From M3007 sp964550795 (GTDB lineage: Bacteria > Bacteroidota > Bacteroidia > Chitinophagales > Saprospiraceae), in contig CAZKBH010000001.1 of assembly GCA_964550795.1 (NCBI GenBank), positions 1-64,000 of the forward strand: a DNA stretch of 64,000 nt, written 5' to 3'. The position numbers and the translations under genes were made by a program. Below the pieces are notes generated by a model. The model searched no databases. It saw only the letters and a program-made list of their open reading frames with translations, and was not told the DNA's origin. Shown here piece after piece: positions 36,407 through 44,391 of this stretch; position 1 is the first letter of the stretch, and every line of letters begins with the position of its first letter.

Positions 36407-37549
36407 TCATTTGAACAGACAGGCCGCTTGTTGCATCAGCAAATCCACTTGTTGCACATCGTAATCGTCGTAGCCTTTGCTCCAGAGAATGCGGATTTTG
36501 TCCAACTCGCTGCGTCGAATCTTTTTTAAAACCTCCGGGTTGAGGGGGTATTGTGCTCGAAACACCGCTGACTCAGTTTCAAGATTAAAAACCCCCTCGT
36601 CGGCAATTGCATTTTGTAGTTGGAAGGTTGTTCCATCCAGAAATTTGAGGGTGGCAATCCCGTTTTTTTCCAAACGCCCAAACGCCTTGCGGGCATTGGG
36701 ATCATTGATGTTGAACGTGAGCAGCAAGTTCGTTCTGGTTCCGATGCTGGAGAGCGCAGCCTCGCACACCACGTGGGTTTTTCCTTTCAAATAATTTTTG
36801 AGCGACGGATTGGTGTAGCGAAATAGTTCAGCACCGGCCATTTCACGGGAAATTTCACCTGAAAATTCGTCGCGGCTACTTGAAGCAATGACACAGGGTG
36901 CGCTCGGTGGTCGCAACATCACGTCGTTGGCCGGGTTGTACGTCGCAAAGCCTTTGGATGGATTGGCGGAACTGATCTGCGTTGGTGCGGGCGCTGGGGG
37001 CGGTGCTTCCATGGAGGCGTCACTGGCAGACTCGGCCTCACTCATTGCGGGATCATTTTGGACTTCAGTTGGCTCGCTGTTTTCGGTCGGATAGGCATCT
37101 TCGTAGATCCGGGTGGTTTGTTTCCAGGCTTTTGGGAGGTTTTTTCGTAAATTCAGGCTGTCCATCTCAACTATGGTATTGAGTAGCGCAATCGTTTTTT
37201 GGGCGTTTTTGTGCTGGTTTGTAGCAATTCGCACCTGTTTCTTGGCGGACTTGGTGGCTTTTGAAAGAGAGTCCAAAGTGGCTTTTGCGGCAGTGGTATC
37301 TTGTTTGGCCGCCGCAAGTTGAGCTTCCCAGTCGGCCAGAACGGAGCTGTTTGATTCCAGTTGCCCCGCGAGGGTTTGCTCCGCAGCTACGGCCATTTGA
37401 GAGAGCTCCCCAACGATGGAAACCATCTCGCTAATGCGAAGGCTGTCGAGTGGGGGTAACACCGCAGGCCGGGTTTGGGCCATGGATAAACCCGGCAAAA
37501 TCAGGAGGACAATTGCGGCCCAGAAGTCTATTCGGATACAAGAATGCAT
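36407..37549 (-). CDS. secreted protein of unknown function
   Basis: 380 residues with a signal peptide (AAIVLLILPGLSMAQ). Residues about 40-125 are a long helix or coiled coil (ELSQMAVAAEQTLAGQLESN, AKQDTTAAKATLDSLSKATK). Residues about 150-195 are a Glu/Pro/Ala-rich linker, and residues about 210-380 a folded domain (VIASSSRDEFSGEISREMAG, ISSIGTRTNLLLTFNINDPN-like) ending in CLF-K with Cys. No family was recognised. A minus-strand -7 box (TACTTTTG) lies 17 nt upstream. Confidence 0.65.
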   Translation of the reverse strand: MHSCIRIDFWAAIVLLILPGLSMAQTRPAVLPPLDSLRISEMVSIVGELSQMAVAAEQTLAGQLESNSSVLADWEAQLAAAKQDTTAAKATLDSLSKATKSAKKQVRIATNQHKNAQKTIALLNTIVEMDSLNLRKNLPKAWKQTTRIYEDAYPTENSEPTEVQNDPAMSEAESASDASMEAPPPAPAPTQISSANPSKGFATYNPANDVMLRPPSAPCVIASSSRDEFSGEISREMAGAELFRYTNPSLKNYLKGKTHVVCEAALSSIGTRTNLLLTFNINDPNARKAFGRLEKNGIATLKFLDGTTFQLQNAIADEGVFNLETESAVFRAQYPLNPEVLKKIRRSELDKIRILWSKGYDDYDVQQVDLLMQQAACLFK

Positions 37550-37556
37550 TTTTGTC

Positions 37557-37564
37557 TATTTTTG
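37557..37564 (+). promoter_or_regulatory. -7 box for prolyl oligopeptidase gene
   Basis: TATTTTTG, 54 bp before the ATG at 37619 and 2 bp from the opposing box at 37574-37567. Confidence 0.45.
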
Positions 37565-37566
37565 GG

Positions 37567-37574
37567 CAAAAGTA
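37567..37574 (-). promoter_or_regulatory. -7 box for the divergent secreted protein gene
   Basis: Minus-strand TACTTTTG, 17 nt before the ATG at 37549. Confidence 0.45.
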
Positions 37575-37618
37575 AGTGGGCTTTGCGGTTTTTCGCCCCC
37601 ACATTTTTTCAATCAACT

Positions 37619-39796
37619 ATGTTTATGAAATTTCTGCTCACTACATCAATTGTTGCAAGCATCACGCTACTGGTCGCTTGCGATGCCGGAAACAAAGCCC
37701 CCACCAACCAAATTATGGATTTTAAACCAATCGCCGTGACGTATCCAGCCACCCTGAAAGACACCTCCGTGACGGATAATTACCACGGTACGAGCCTTGC
37801 AGACCCATATCGCTGGCTCGAAGACGACCAAAGCGCCGAAACCAAAGACTGGGTTTCCCGCCAAAACATCGTTACCAACGGATACCTTAGCCAGATCCCG
37901 TTTCGCGACAAAGTAAAGGCCCGCCTGGAACAAATTTTTGACTACGAAAAATTTGCGCCGCCGTTTAAAGAAGGCAACAAATACTACTTTTTCAAAAACG
38001 ACGGACTGCAAAACCAAAGTGTCCTCTATGCCCAGGATAACCTGAACAGCCAGGCTGAAATGGTGCTCGACCCGAATAAATTCAGTTCGGACGGCACTAC
38101 TTCGCTCGGAGAACTTGATTTTTCCAAAGACGGTCGCTACCTCGCCTATTCTACCTCGGTGGGCGGCTCGGACTGGCGCACCATCGTGGTGAAGGACATG
38201 CAGACCGGCGAAATGCTTTCTGACGAAGTAAAATGGGTCAAATTCAGTGGCATCGCCTGGCAGGGCAACGGGTTTTATTACACCCGGTTCCCAGAACCCA
38301 AAAAAGGCGATGAGCTAAAAGCTGCGAACAAATTTGGGGCGGTGTATTTTCACACGCTCGGGAAACCGCAGTCGGAAGACCAAATGGTTTATGCCGACAA
38401 AACCAATCCAGATCGCTCTTTTGGCGCTGGAACGACCGATGATGAGCGGTTTTTGTACGTATCCGGCTGGGAAAGCACCAGTGGTAACGCGCTGTTTGTC
38501 AAGGATTTGACTTTAAAAACGGATAAGTTTGTTCCCATTGTTACCACTTACGAAAAAGACTTCGGTGTAGTGGATAACATCGCAGAAAAGCTCCTCATCC
38601 TGACCAATCACAACGCTCCGAACCAACGGCTCATCCTGATTGACCCGACCAAGCCCGAAGAGGCTAATTGGCAAACACTGGTACCAGAAGATCCAGCCGA
38701 TGTGCTCCAAAGCGCGGTGATTTGTGGCGGGAAAATTGTTTGCAGTTATCTGCACAACGCCTCCAGCAGTCTGCGCGTGTTTGACCTCATGGGCAAACCC
38801 ATTCAGGAAGTAAAACTCCCTGAAATTGGAACGGTGGGCGGTGTAACGGGCAAGCCCAGCGAGCCACTGGCGTTTTTCGCATTTGCCTCTTTCCTGCGCC
38901 CCAGCACAATTTATAGTCTGGACATGAATTCCCTGGAAATCAAGGTGTTCAAGGCACCCAAAATTGATTTCAACCCGGATTTATTCACTACGGAACAGGT
39001 TTGGTACACCAGCAAGGATGGAACCAAAGTGCCCATGTTCATCACCCGCAAAAAGAACATTGCGTACGACGGTCAGAACCCGACGCTCTTGTACGGATAT
39101 GGTGGTTTCAACATCAGTTTGACTCCGGTATTTAGTCCTACACGGGCGGCTTTATTGGAAAACAATGGCATCTACGCCGTAGCAAACATCCGTGGCGGCG
39201 GCGAATTTGGCGAAAAATGGCACCGCGGGGGCACAAAATGCCAGAAGCAAAATGTGTTTGATGATTTTATCGGAGCTGCAGAATTTTTGATCGAGAAAAA
39301 GTACACTTCTCCGCCACGCCTTGCCATTCAGGGCGGCTCTAACGGTGGGCTTTTGGTGGGCGCATGTATGACGCAGCGGCCTGACTTGTTCGGAGTTTGT
39401 TTCCCTGCGGTGGGTGTGTTGGATATGATGCGATACCACCAATTCACCATCGGATATGCCTGGGCTACCGACTACGGCCGTTCCGACAATCCTGAAGAAT
39501 TTGCCTGCCTCCTCAAATATTCGCCCCTGCACAACCTGAAAAAGACAGCCTACCCGGCCACCATGATCACCACAGCAGATCACGATGACCGTGTAGTACC
39601 CGCGCACTCTTTCAAATTTGCTGCTGCCTTGCAGGAAAATCAGCAGGGACCAAACCCAACGCTTATTCGCATCGAAACCAGCGCTGGGCACGGAGCCGGC
39701 AAACCAACCTCCAAACTCATCGAAGAAGCGGCGGACATCCTGTCCTTCATGTTCTACAACATGAAAATGAAAGTGATTTACGGAGACGCAAAATAA
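37619..39796 (+). CDS. prolyl oligopeptidase family lipoprotein (S9A)
   Basis: 725 residues from the ATG at 37619; the longer ORF start lies in the divergent promoter. An N-terminal lipobox (SITLLVAC) places it in the cell envelope. A seven-bladed propeller (about residues 60-420) is followed by the alpha/beta hydrolase, with the nucleophile Ser in GGSNGGLLVG, Asp in DHDDRVVPAHS and His in TSAGHGAG. ANIRGGGEFGEKWHRGG is also typical. It cuts short Pro-containing peptides. Downstream lies a 592-bp repeat-rich region. Confidence 0.95.
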   Translation: MFMKFLLTTSIVASITLLVACDAGNKAPTNQIMDFKPIAVTYPATLKDTSVTDNYHGTSLADPYRWLEDDQSAETKDWVSRQNIVTNGYLSQIPFRDKVKARLEQIFDYEKFAPPFKEGNKYYFFKNDGLQNQSVLYAQDNLNSQAEMVLDPNKFSSDGTTSLGELDFSKDGRYLAYSTSVGGSDWRTIVVKDMQTGEMLSDEVKWVKFSGIAWQGNGFYYTRFPEPKKGDELKAANKFGAVYFHTLGKPQSEDQMVYADKTNPDRSFGAGTTDDERFLYVSGWESTSGNALFVKDLTLKTDKFVPIVTTYEKDFGVVDNIAEKLLILTNHNAPNQRLILIDPTKPEEANWQTLVPEDPADVLQSAVICGGKIVCSYLHNASSSLRVFDLMGKPIQEVKLPEIGTVGGVTGKPSEPLAFFAFASFLRPSTIYSLDMNSLEIKVFKAPKIDFNPDLFTTEQVWYTSKDGTKVPMFITRKKNIAYDGQNPTLLYGYGGFNISLTPVFSPTRAALLENNGIYAVANIRGGGEFGEKWHRGGTKCQKQNVFDDFIGAAEFLIEKKYTSPPRLAIQGGSNGGLLVGACMTQRPDLFGVCFPAVGVLDMMRYHQFTIGYAWATDYGRSDNPEEFACLLKYSPLHNLKKTAYPATMITTADHDDRVVPAHSFKFAAALQENQQGPNPTLIRIETSAGHGAGKPTSKLIEEAADILSFMFYNMKMKVIYGDAK

Positions 39797-39815
39797 CTTG
39801 AACGGTGGCATGTAC

Positions 39816-39834
39816 CCCGGAACGCTGTTCCGGG
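39816..39834. repeat. CCCGGAAC hairpin, copy 1
   Basis: CCCGGAAC-GCT-GTTCCGGG, 8-bp perfect stem with a 3-nt loop, just downstream of the oligopeptidase stop. A second at 39861-39879 has the loop GTA. Confidence 0.8.
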
Positions 39835-39860
39835 CGAGGGGTAAATAGCACTAATCCGAC

Positions 39861-39879
39861 CCCGGAACGTAGTTCCGGG
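39861..39879. repeat. CCCGGAAC hairpin, copy 2
   Basis: CCCGGAAC-GTA-GTTCCGGG. Same arms as copy 1 at 39816-39834 and as the three tandem units starting at 40057. Confidence 0.8.
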
Positions 39880-39884
39880 TTATC

Positions 39885-39993
39885 GGTGGTATGGCCTTCA
39901 GGCCGTCGGGAAGCGCGCCAGTTATGGCGCAGAAGTATATATAATGGGGCCTGAACGCCCCTTTCCCCGACGGCCTGAAGGCCATGCCACCAC
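39885..39993. repeat. REP-like repeat pair in inverted orientation, copy 2
   Basis: The forward copy at 39885-39935 matches 17627-17677 with about four changes. 39965-39993 is the reverse complement of the first 29 bp, so the pair forms a large stem-loop with a 29-30 nt gap after the forward copy, as in BIME-like elements. Confidence 0.85.
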
Positions 39994-40056
39994 TTTTGCG
40001 AGGCGCGCTAAGCCACATTCTAACGGTTACAGGATGCGAATTGATGACTTATGTGA

Positions 40057-40210
40057 CCCGGAACAGCGTTCCGGGATACGTGAAATCGCGCCCTGTAGCT
40101 ATTGGATTGAATTGATGACCCGGAACAGCGTTCCGGGATACATGCATGCGCGCCCTGCTGTCATTTATCGATTTTGATGATCCGGAACAGCGTTCCGGGA
40201 TACATGAAAT
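40057..40210. repeat. 62-bp tandem repeat of hairpin-containing units
   Basis: Hairpins start at 40057, 40119 and 40181, exactly 62 bp apart (arms CCGGAAC/GTTCCGG, loop AGC). After each, GGATACRTG, an AAATCGCGCC-like segment and, in the first two, a GAT(T)TGATGA end are shared, with variable stretches between. Confidence 0.9.
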
Positions 40211-40218
40211 CGCGCCAC

Positions 40219-40249
40219 TTTACCCGCCGAAGCCTAAGCGAAGGAGGGA
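40219..40249. repeat. shared TTTACCCGCCG...GAAGGAGGG element, copy 1
   Basis: 31 bp nearly identical to 63410-63440, differing at about four positions, in the middle of a GCTTTAGC-like palindrome. Confidence 0.8.
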
Positions 40250-40390
40250 CCCCAATTGACCACATTCCCCAATTGACCACATTCCCCAATTGACCACATT
40301 CCCCAATTGACCACATTCCTCACATTCCCCACATTCCTCACATTCCCCACATTCCCCCACATTGACCACATTCCCCACATTCCCCACATT
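40250..40390. repeat. 17-bp and 9-bp minisatellite
   Basis: Four copies of a 17-bp unit (CCCCAATTGACCACATT), then 9-bp units such as CCTCACATT, CCCCACATT and GACCACATT. It runs straight into the TAA of the T9SS protein gene (40389-40391), so the stop codon is part of the repeat. The minus strand is G-rich. Confidence 0.95.
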
Positions 40391-43300
40391 AATTTACGAC
40401 CACTTTTTCAACCCTTACCATCTGCTCTGTCCGAATCCACAATTGATACGTTCCACTCGGCAGATTTTTCAGGTCAAGCGGTATGTTTTGTTCCATTACA
40501 TCGCGGACCGTCCAGGTTTGAAGTACACGGCCGGTGACATCAATCAGGCTGAGGTGTAAGGTTTGTGCTTTGGGGAGAGCCACGGATAACCAGGCCTTTT
40601 CAGTGGCCGGATTTGGGAATATTTCAGTGAAAAAATCTGTTTTAAGTTCTTGATTGTCAACGATTTCCGTCAAGGTAAACTCGTAAGAAGCCGTGCAGCC
40701 ATTGCCATCGGTAATCAGCAAAGTGTAATCACCTGCGGGGGCGTTGGTAAGGTCTTCGGAATTGACAAACAGAGTGCCGTTGCGCAGCCAATTGTAGCTA
40801 TACAAGCCATTTCCACCTGTTACGTCCAGAAAAATAGCGCCATTACTCTGGCCCAGCTGGGGTTGTTCGATACTGGTTGGTACGGCTGTGATGGCTGCTG
40901 GCTGTAGGAGGTTTGCGCTCAGAATCAATTCACATTCAAGCGCATCTGTGATCGTGGCGGTGTATGCACCTGCGGGGAGATTATTTATTTCGGCGGTAGT
41001 AGCAGCATTCGACCAGAGGTAGCGGTATGGACTGGTGCCGCCGGTTACAATCGCCGAGAGCATCCCGTTGGAGGCATTAAAACAGTTCGGCTGGAGTGTC
41101 GTAATGGCACCGGAGATCGCGCAGGCAATGGCTTCGCAGTCTTCAACCGTCCCTGCGAGGGCTTTTTCGCATCCGAGGGCATCTGTTACAACGACGAGAT
41201 ACGTTTCGCCGGAACTGAGGATTTCAGCGTCGGGATTGCCGCTGAAGGTGTAGGGCGCGATTCCTCCGCTTGCAGTGATTTGGAGTTTAGTGGTGTTGGT
41301 ACTGATGCATTTTTCAGCCACTTGCAGGTTGATTGCTTCAAAGGGAGCTGGCTGGGAACCATCCAGAATTTGCAGGCAAAAACCGCCGGTTTCAGGCGTG
41401 GTACCCAGGGTTTGACTGGCTATTTGCACATAATACGTTTCGCCGGCAGAAAGCGCGCCAAGCAATAAAAAGCCATCACAGCGCAGTGGATTTTTGGCAC
41501 AGAGGATATTTTCAAAATTACCACAGTTCCCTTTCCAAACAGATAAAACATGGGGAAAATCAGCCCCTGTATTAAACCGAACAGATCCGGAATTCGGCGC
41601 AACAAACCGGTACCACACATCGCTTGAAACGGACACAACACAAGGGGGCGTAAGGCCTGAATGGGTGGCTCCGACGTTGCTACCCTCCACGCAGGAGCCG
41701 CCAATATTGATTGGAATGGCACTCGCGCAATCGTCGTTTGCAGGCGCATCCAGGTTTATTTTACGGATTTGTGGGCACAGCGCGCCTTCAATGCTGGCAA
41801 AAGTGCCCGAAATTTGAATCAGGTAATTTTCCCCGGCAGTCAGATTGGAAAGCTGCATCGCATGCCCCTTGTAGTTAGAGGCGAGTTCCGTCAATGCGGC
41901 ACAATTGCCCGAAAAAACGGTAATAATGTCGGAAAAGTTGGCATTGCTCTGAATTTCAAGCACCTCATTGGCCGCCAAGGCAGGTGCAGTGAACGCATAC
42001 CATACATCGTGCCGCGCCAGCGTGTTAAAGGAAGGGCGATTGCTGGATGAATTAGCATTTAAATTGCTGCCAATCAGGCAGTTAGCGTCTATTTCGAGTG
42101 AAGCTGCGTTGCTGCAATCATCGTTTGCCGGAGGGATGGGAGCCGAGGCGACCTGTTCCAGGTTAACACAAAGCGAGCCGCGTGGAACGCCAAATTCGCC
42201 TTCCCGACCACTCACCCGAATCAGGTAGGTGTTGCCCAGCTGAACCGGGAAATAAGTGCTTTCCGCCCCAAAACCGTATTCATCGCGGTTGTTACAAAGC
42301 AAATGTTGGAGGTTGTTGCAATCGCCAGAAAAAACCTCCACGACATCATTGAACAGCGCGTTGGTGTTAAATTTAGCCGTTCCGGAAAAATCTGCGGTCC
42401 AGGTATACCATAATCCGCTGACGCTTTTTTCCACACAAGTGGGCGCTGGACCATCCAGCAAGGAGTTGGCATTGCTGCCAGGTATGCAACTTTGTCCGGT
42501 CAAAAGCTGCTGGGCGTTGGTACAGATGTCGGTTGTACTGCCCTGGCCGGAAATTTTCACATTGTCAATGCCTGCCCACCAGCCCCAGTCTTGACCGTCA
42601 TCGAATTGAAACACCACCCGCATTTGTTGGGATTGGTAGGGAGAAAGGTCAAGTACGGTATGGACATAATTGGAAAAATAGGGGCCGCCCACATCGCCGA
42701 TTGATTCTGCTACGAGATATTCTATTACGTTGTCATGTTCGACAAAAACGGCCAGTTTTTCCGAAAAATAACGCAGAATCAAATCGAAATCAAGGGTAAA
42801 CTGACCAAATTCAGTGCCATCGAACCAGGGCGACATCAATCTGACAGTAGAGTAGGGCGCTGATTGCCCCAAAAAGTCATCATCAAAAAAGGCAAAGCAA
42901 GAGCCGTCCATCGAGTTCCCACTGCTGAGTGCGGCCCCTTCGGTGATCAATCCAAATTTCCAGTCATCTACGCCCGACAGGATTTGAGTTTCCCAGCCAG
43001 CAGGTTTTTCGCAGCCATTAAAAGTTTCCACCACCACGTTGGTGCCTTGTCCCATGCCCGTTACACGGACGTTGTCAATGCCAGCCCACCAGGCAAATCC
43101 GCCGCCGTCGTTGTACCGAAAAATAAGTTGAGCATTGGGCGATTGGGTCAACAAAGCCAGATCAAACACCAAAGTTTCAAAATCATATAAATTGCTGCCA
43201 GTGGATCGGAGCTGATCGTAGCGGCGAATGAGGGTTTCGGTCGTTCCGTCCGTCACGAGCACTTCAAAACTTTCATCCGCTTCATTCCAGTCCCGGTAGT

Positions 43301-43628
43301 GCACATCTACGGAAAGTTCAATGGTCGGATACTGAGACGCATCAAAGGGCGGCGACACAAAATCCAGGACATAAGCGGGTGTTTGATCGCCGGTGGCATC
43401 GTCGTCTATGAACAGAAAACAGGATCCGTTCATGCTTTGGCCGGTGTTTTCATCATTTAAAACTTCCGCCCCGACATACCAAACGGAATTCTGATTGCCT
43501 GTTGCAATAGCCTGCCAACCTGCGGGCAATGCACAAGCATCAAAGTTTTCGGTGAGCAAGGGCACCTGAGTATGTGCTGCGTAAGTGAACAAAAACAGAC
43601 ACGCAACAGAAGCGACGAGTTGGCGCAT
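40389..43628 (-). CDS. large secreted adhesin-like protein with T9SS sorting domain
   Basis: 1079 residues. A signal peptide is followed by two tandem MAM-like domains (about residues 25-190 and 200-360; each has DENTGQSMNGSCFLF-like, IFRYNDGGGFAWWAGIDNVRV and FQFDDGQDWGWWAGIDNVKI cores). Three to four repeats follow (about 365-770, with PANDDCSNAASL and APANDDCASAIPI cores), then an Asp/Gly-rich SprB-like repeat (about 830-910: NCFNASNGMLSAIVTGGTSP, LPAGAYTATITD). A T9SS type A sorting domain ends it (EIFPNPATEK ... VEKVVVN). Probably a surface adhesin or matrix protein. Its stop codon abuts a minisatellite. Confidence 0.9.
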   Translation of the reverse strand: MRQLVASVACLFLFTYAAHTQVPLLTENFDACALPAGWQAIATGNQNSVWYVGAEVLNDENTGQSMNGSCFLFIDDDATGDQTPAYVLDFVSPPFDASQYPTIELSVDVHYRDWNEADESFEVLVTDGTTETLIRRYDQLRSTGSNLYDFETLVFDLALLTQSPNAQLIFRYNDGGGFAWWAGIDNVRVTGMGQGTNVVVETFNGCEKPAGWETQILSGVDDWKFGLITEGAALSSGNSMDGSCFAFFDDDFLGQSAPYSTVRLMSPWFDGTEFGQFTLDFDLILRYFSEKLAVFVEHDNVIEYLVAESIGDVGGPYFSNYVHTVLDLSPYQSQQMRVVFQFDDGQDWGWWAGIDNVKISGQGSTTDICTNAQQLLTGQSCIPGSNANSLLDGPAPTCVEKSVSGLWYTWTADFSGTAKFNTNALFNDVVEVFSGDCNNLQHLLCNNRDEYGFGAESTYFPVQLGNTYLIRVSGREGEFGVPRGSLCVNLEQVASAPIPPANDDCSNAASLEIDANCLIGSNLNANSSSNRPSFNTLARHDVWYAFTAPALAANEVLEIQSNANFSDIITVFSGNCAALTELASNYKGHAMQLSNLTAGENYLIQISGTFASIEGALCPQIRKINLDAPANDDCASAIPINIGGSCVEGSNVGATHSGLTPPCVVSVSSDVWYRFVAPNSGSVRFNTGADFPHVLSVWKGNCGNFENILCAKNPLRCDGFLLLGALSAGETYYVQIASQTLGTTPETGGFCLQILDGSQPAPFEAINLQVAEKCISTNTTKLQITASGGIAPYTFSGNPDAEILSSGETYLVVVTDALGCEKALAGTVEDCEAIACAISGAITTLQPNCFNASNGMLSAIVTGGTSPYRYLWSNAATTAEINNLPAGAYTATITDALECELILSANLLQPAAITAVPTSIEQPQLGQSNGAIFLDVTGGNGLYSYNWLRNGTLFVNSEDLTNAPAGDYTLLITDGNGCTASYEFTLTEIVDNQELKTDFFTEIFPNPATEKAWLSVALPKAQTLHLSLIDVTGRVLQTWTVRDVMEQNIPLDLKNLPSGTYQLWIRTEQMVRVEKVVVN

Positions 43629-43753
43629 GATTTAAAAAAAATATTTCGAGCGAAAGGTAGAGCGAGAGCCTCGTAAACAGGCGATTGGAAACCAATAATT
43701 TCTAGGAATCACATTCTTTGAAAAAAAATTTGCGCGTTTGAAATTCAGGCCCA

Positions 43754-43761
43754 TAAATTTG
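43754..43761 (+). promoter_or_regulatory. -7 box for acidic small protein gene
   Basis: TAAATTTG, 66 bp before the TTG start at 43827. Confidence 0.4.
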
Positions 43762-43826
43762 CCGCCAATGAAGCGGGTGTGCTGAATCAATTGGCCCGCT
43801 TCTAATAAACAAAACGCTCCCTGACC

Positions 43827-44237
43827 TTGGCTAAAAAACGTGTTGTCAAAGATTATGATGCCCTTTCTGAGGACATTACCCGGCTTGTAAAGCAAAAATA
43901 CCCCTCTGGGTATGCCGAAAGCCTTGTCACGTACAGTGATAAAGAAGGCAAAAAAGTATCGGCACTGCCTTTCGAGACCGACGATACTTATTACCTCATC
44001 CGTATGACCATTCTCGAAGCCAAGCGCATCGTGAAGGAAGATGAGGATTTCGACGACGAAGGGCAACTCAAAGAGGAAATTGCCGATGTGGAAGTCGAAG
44101 TGGATGATGAATTCGACGGTGCGGGCGAAGACGACGACCTCGATGAAGGCCCAACCGACGAAGATGACCACATCATCGTGACCCGTCGTCGCGACGATGA
44201 GGAACTGAACGACATTCCGGACGACTCAGAATATTAA
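43827..44237 (+). CDS. acidic small protein of unknown function, TTG start
   Basis: 136 residues. The first 70 are mixed charge (AKKRVVKDYDALSEDITRLV, YPSGYAESLVTYSDKEGKKV), and the last 65 are dominated by Asp and Glu. No ATG or GTG is available in frame: a stop lies at 43806, leaving TTG at 43827 (or CTG at 43821). The acidic tail is like that of proteins that bind basic partners. I recall similar short proteins in Bacteroidota but know no function. A strong terminator follows. Confidence 0.7.
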   Translation: MAKKRVVKDYDALSEDITRLVKQKYPSGYAESLVTYSDKEGKKVSALPFETDDTYYLIRMTILEAKRIVKEDEDFDDEGQLKEEIADVEVEVDDEFDGAGEDDDLDEGPTDEDDHIIVTRRRDDEELNDIPDDSEY

Positions 44238-44261
44238 ATTTTGTCTGTTTGTTTGCAAAAG

Positions 44262-44311
44262 GCAGGCCCTGCATTGGAGGTGGTAACCTCGGTGCAGGGT
44301 CTGCTGTTTTT
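44262..44311 (+). terminator. terminator after the acidic protein gene
   Basis: Stem GCAGGCCCTGCA / TGCAGGGTCTGC with an inner GGAGGT/AACCTC stem, followed by TGTTTTT. Confidence 0.8.
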
Positions 44312-44330
44312 AGCTCCGAAGCGAGCTGGA

Positions 44331-44361
44331 CCTTCCCGAAAGTTTTAAATTTTCGGGAAGG
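44331..44361. terminator. stem-loop before the CRY-DASH stop
   Basis: CCTTCCCGAAA (44331-44341) and TTTCGGGAAGG (44351-44361) pair perfectly around a 9-nt loop. Probably terminates the minus-strand cryptochrome gene. Confidence 0.6.
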
Positions 44362-44391
44362 TAAATTCCAAATAACCCAATTTAGTGGCCA

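Larger units (their letters stand above)
39797..40388. other. repeat-dense intergenic region
   Basis: 592 bp without coding potential between two convergent genes. In order it contains: two CCCGGAAC...GTTCCGGG hairpins (39816-39834, 39861-39879), a REP-like repeat (39885-39935) and its inverted part (39965-39993), three 62-bp tandem units each led by CCGGAACAGCGTTCCGG (40057-40210), a shared TTTACCCGCCG element (40219-40249), and a 9-bp minisatellite (40250-40390). Confidence 0.9.

Noticed and set aside
40057..40210. Possible CRISPR array
   Set aside because: The repeated part is about 45 bp with only about 17 bp variable, only three units, palindromic arms in the repeats and no cas genes nearby.
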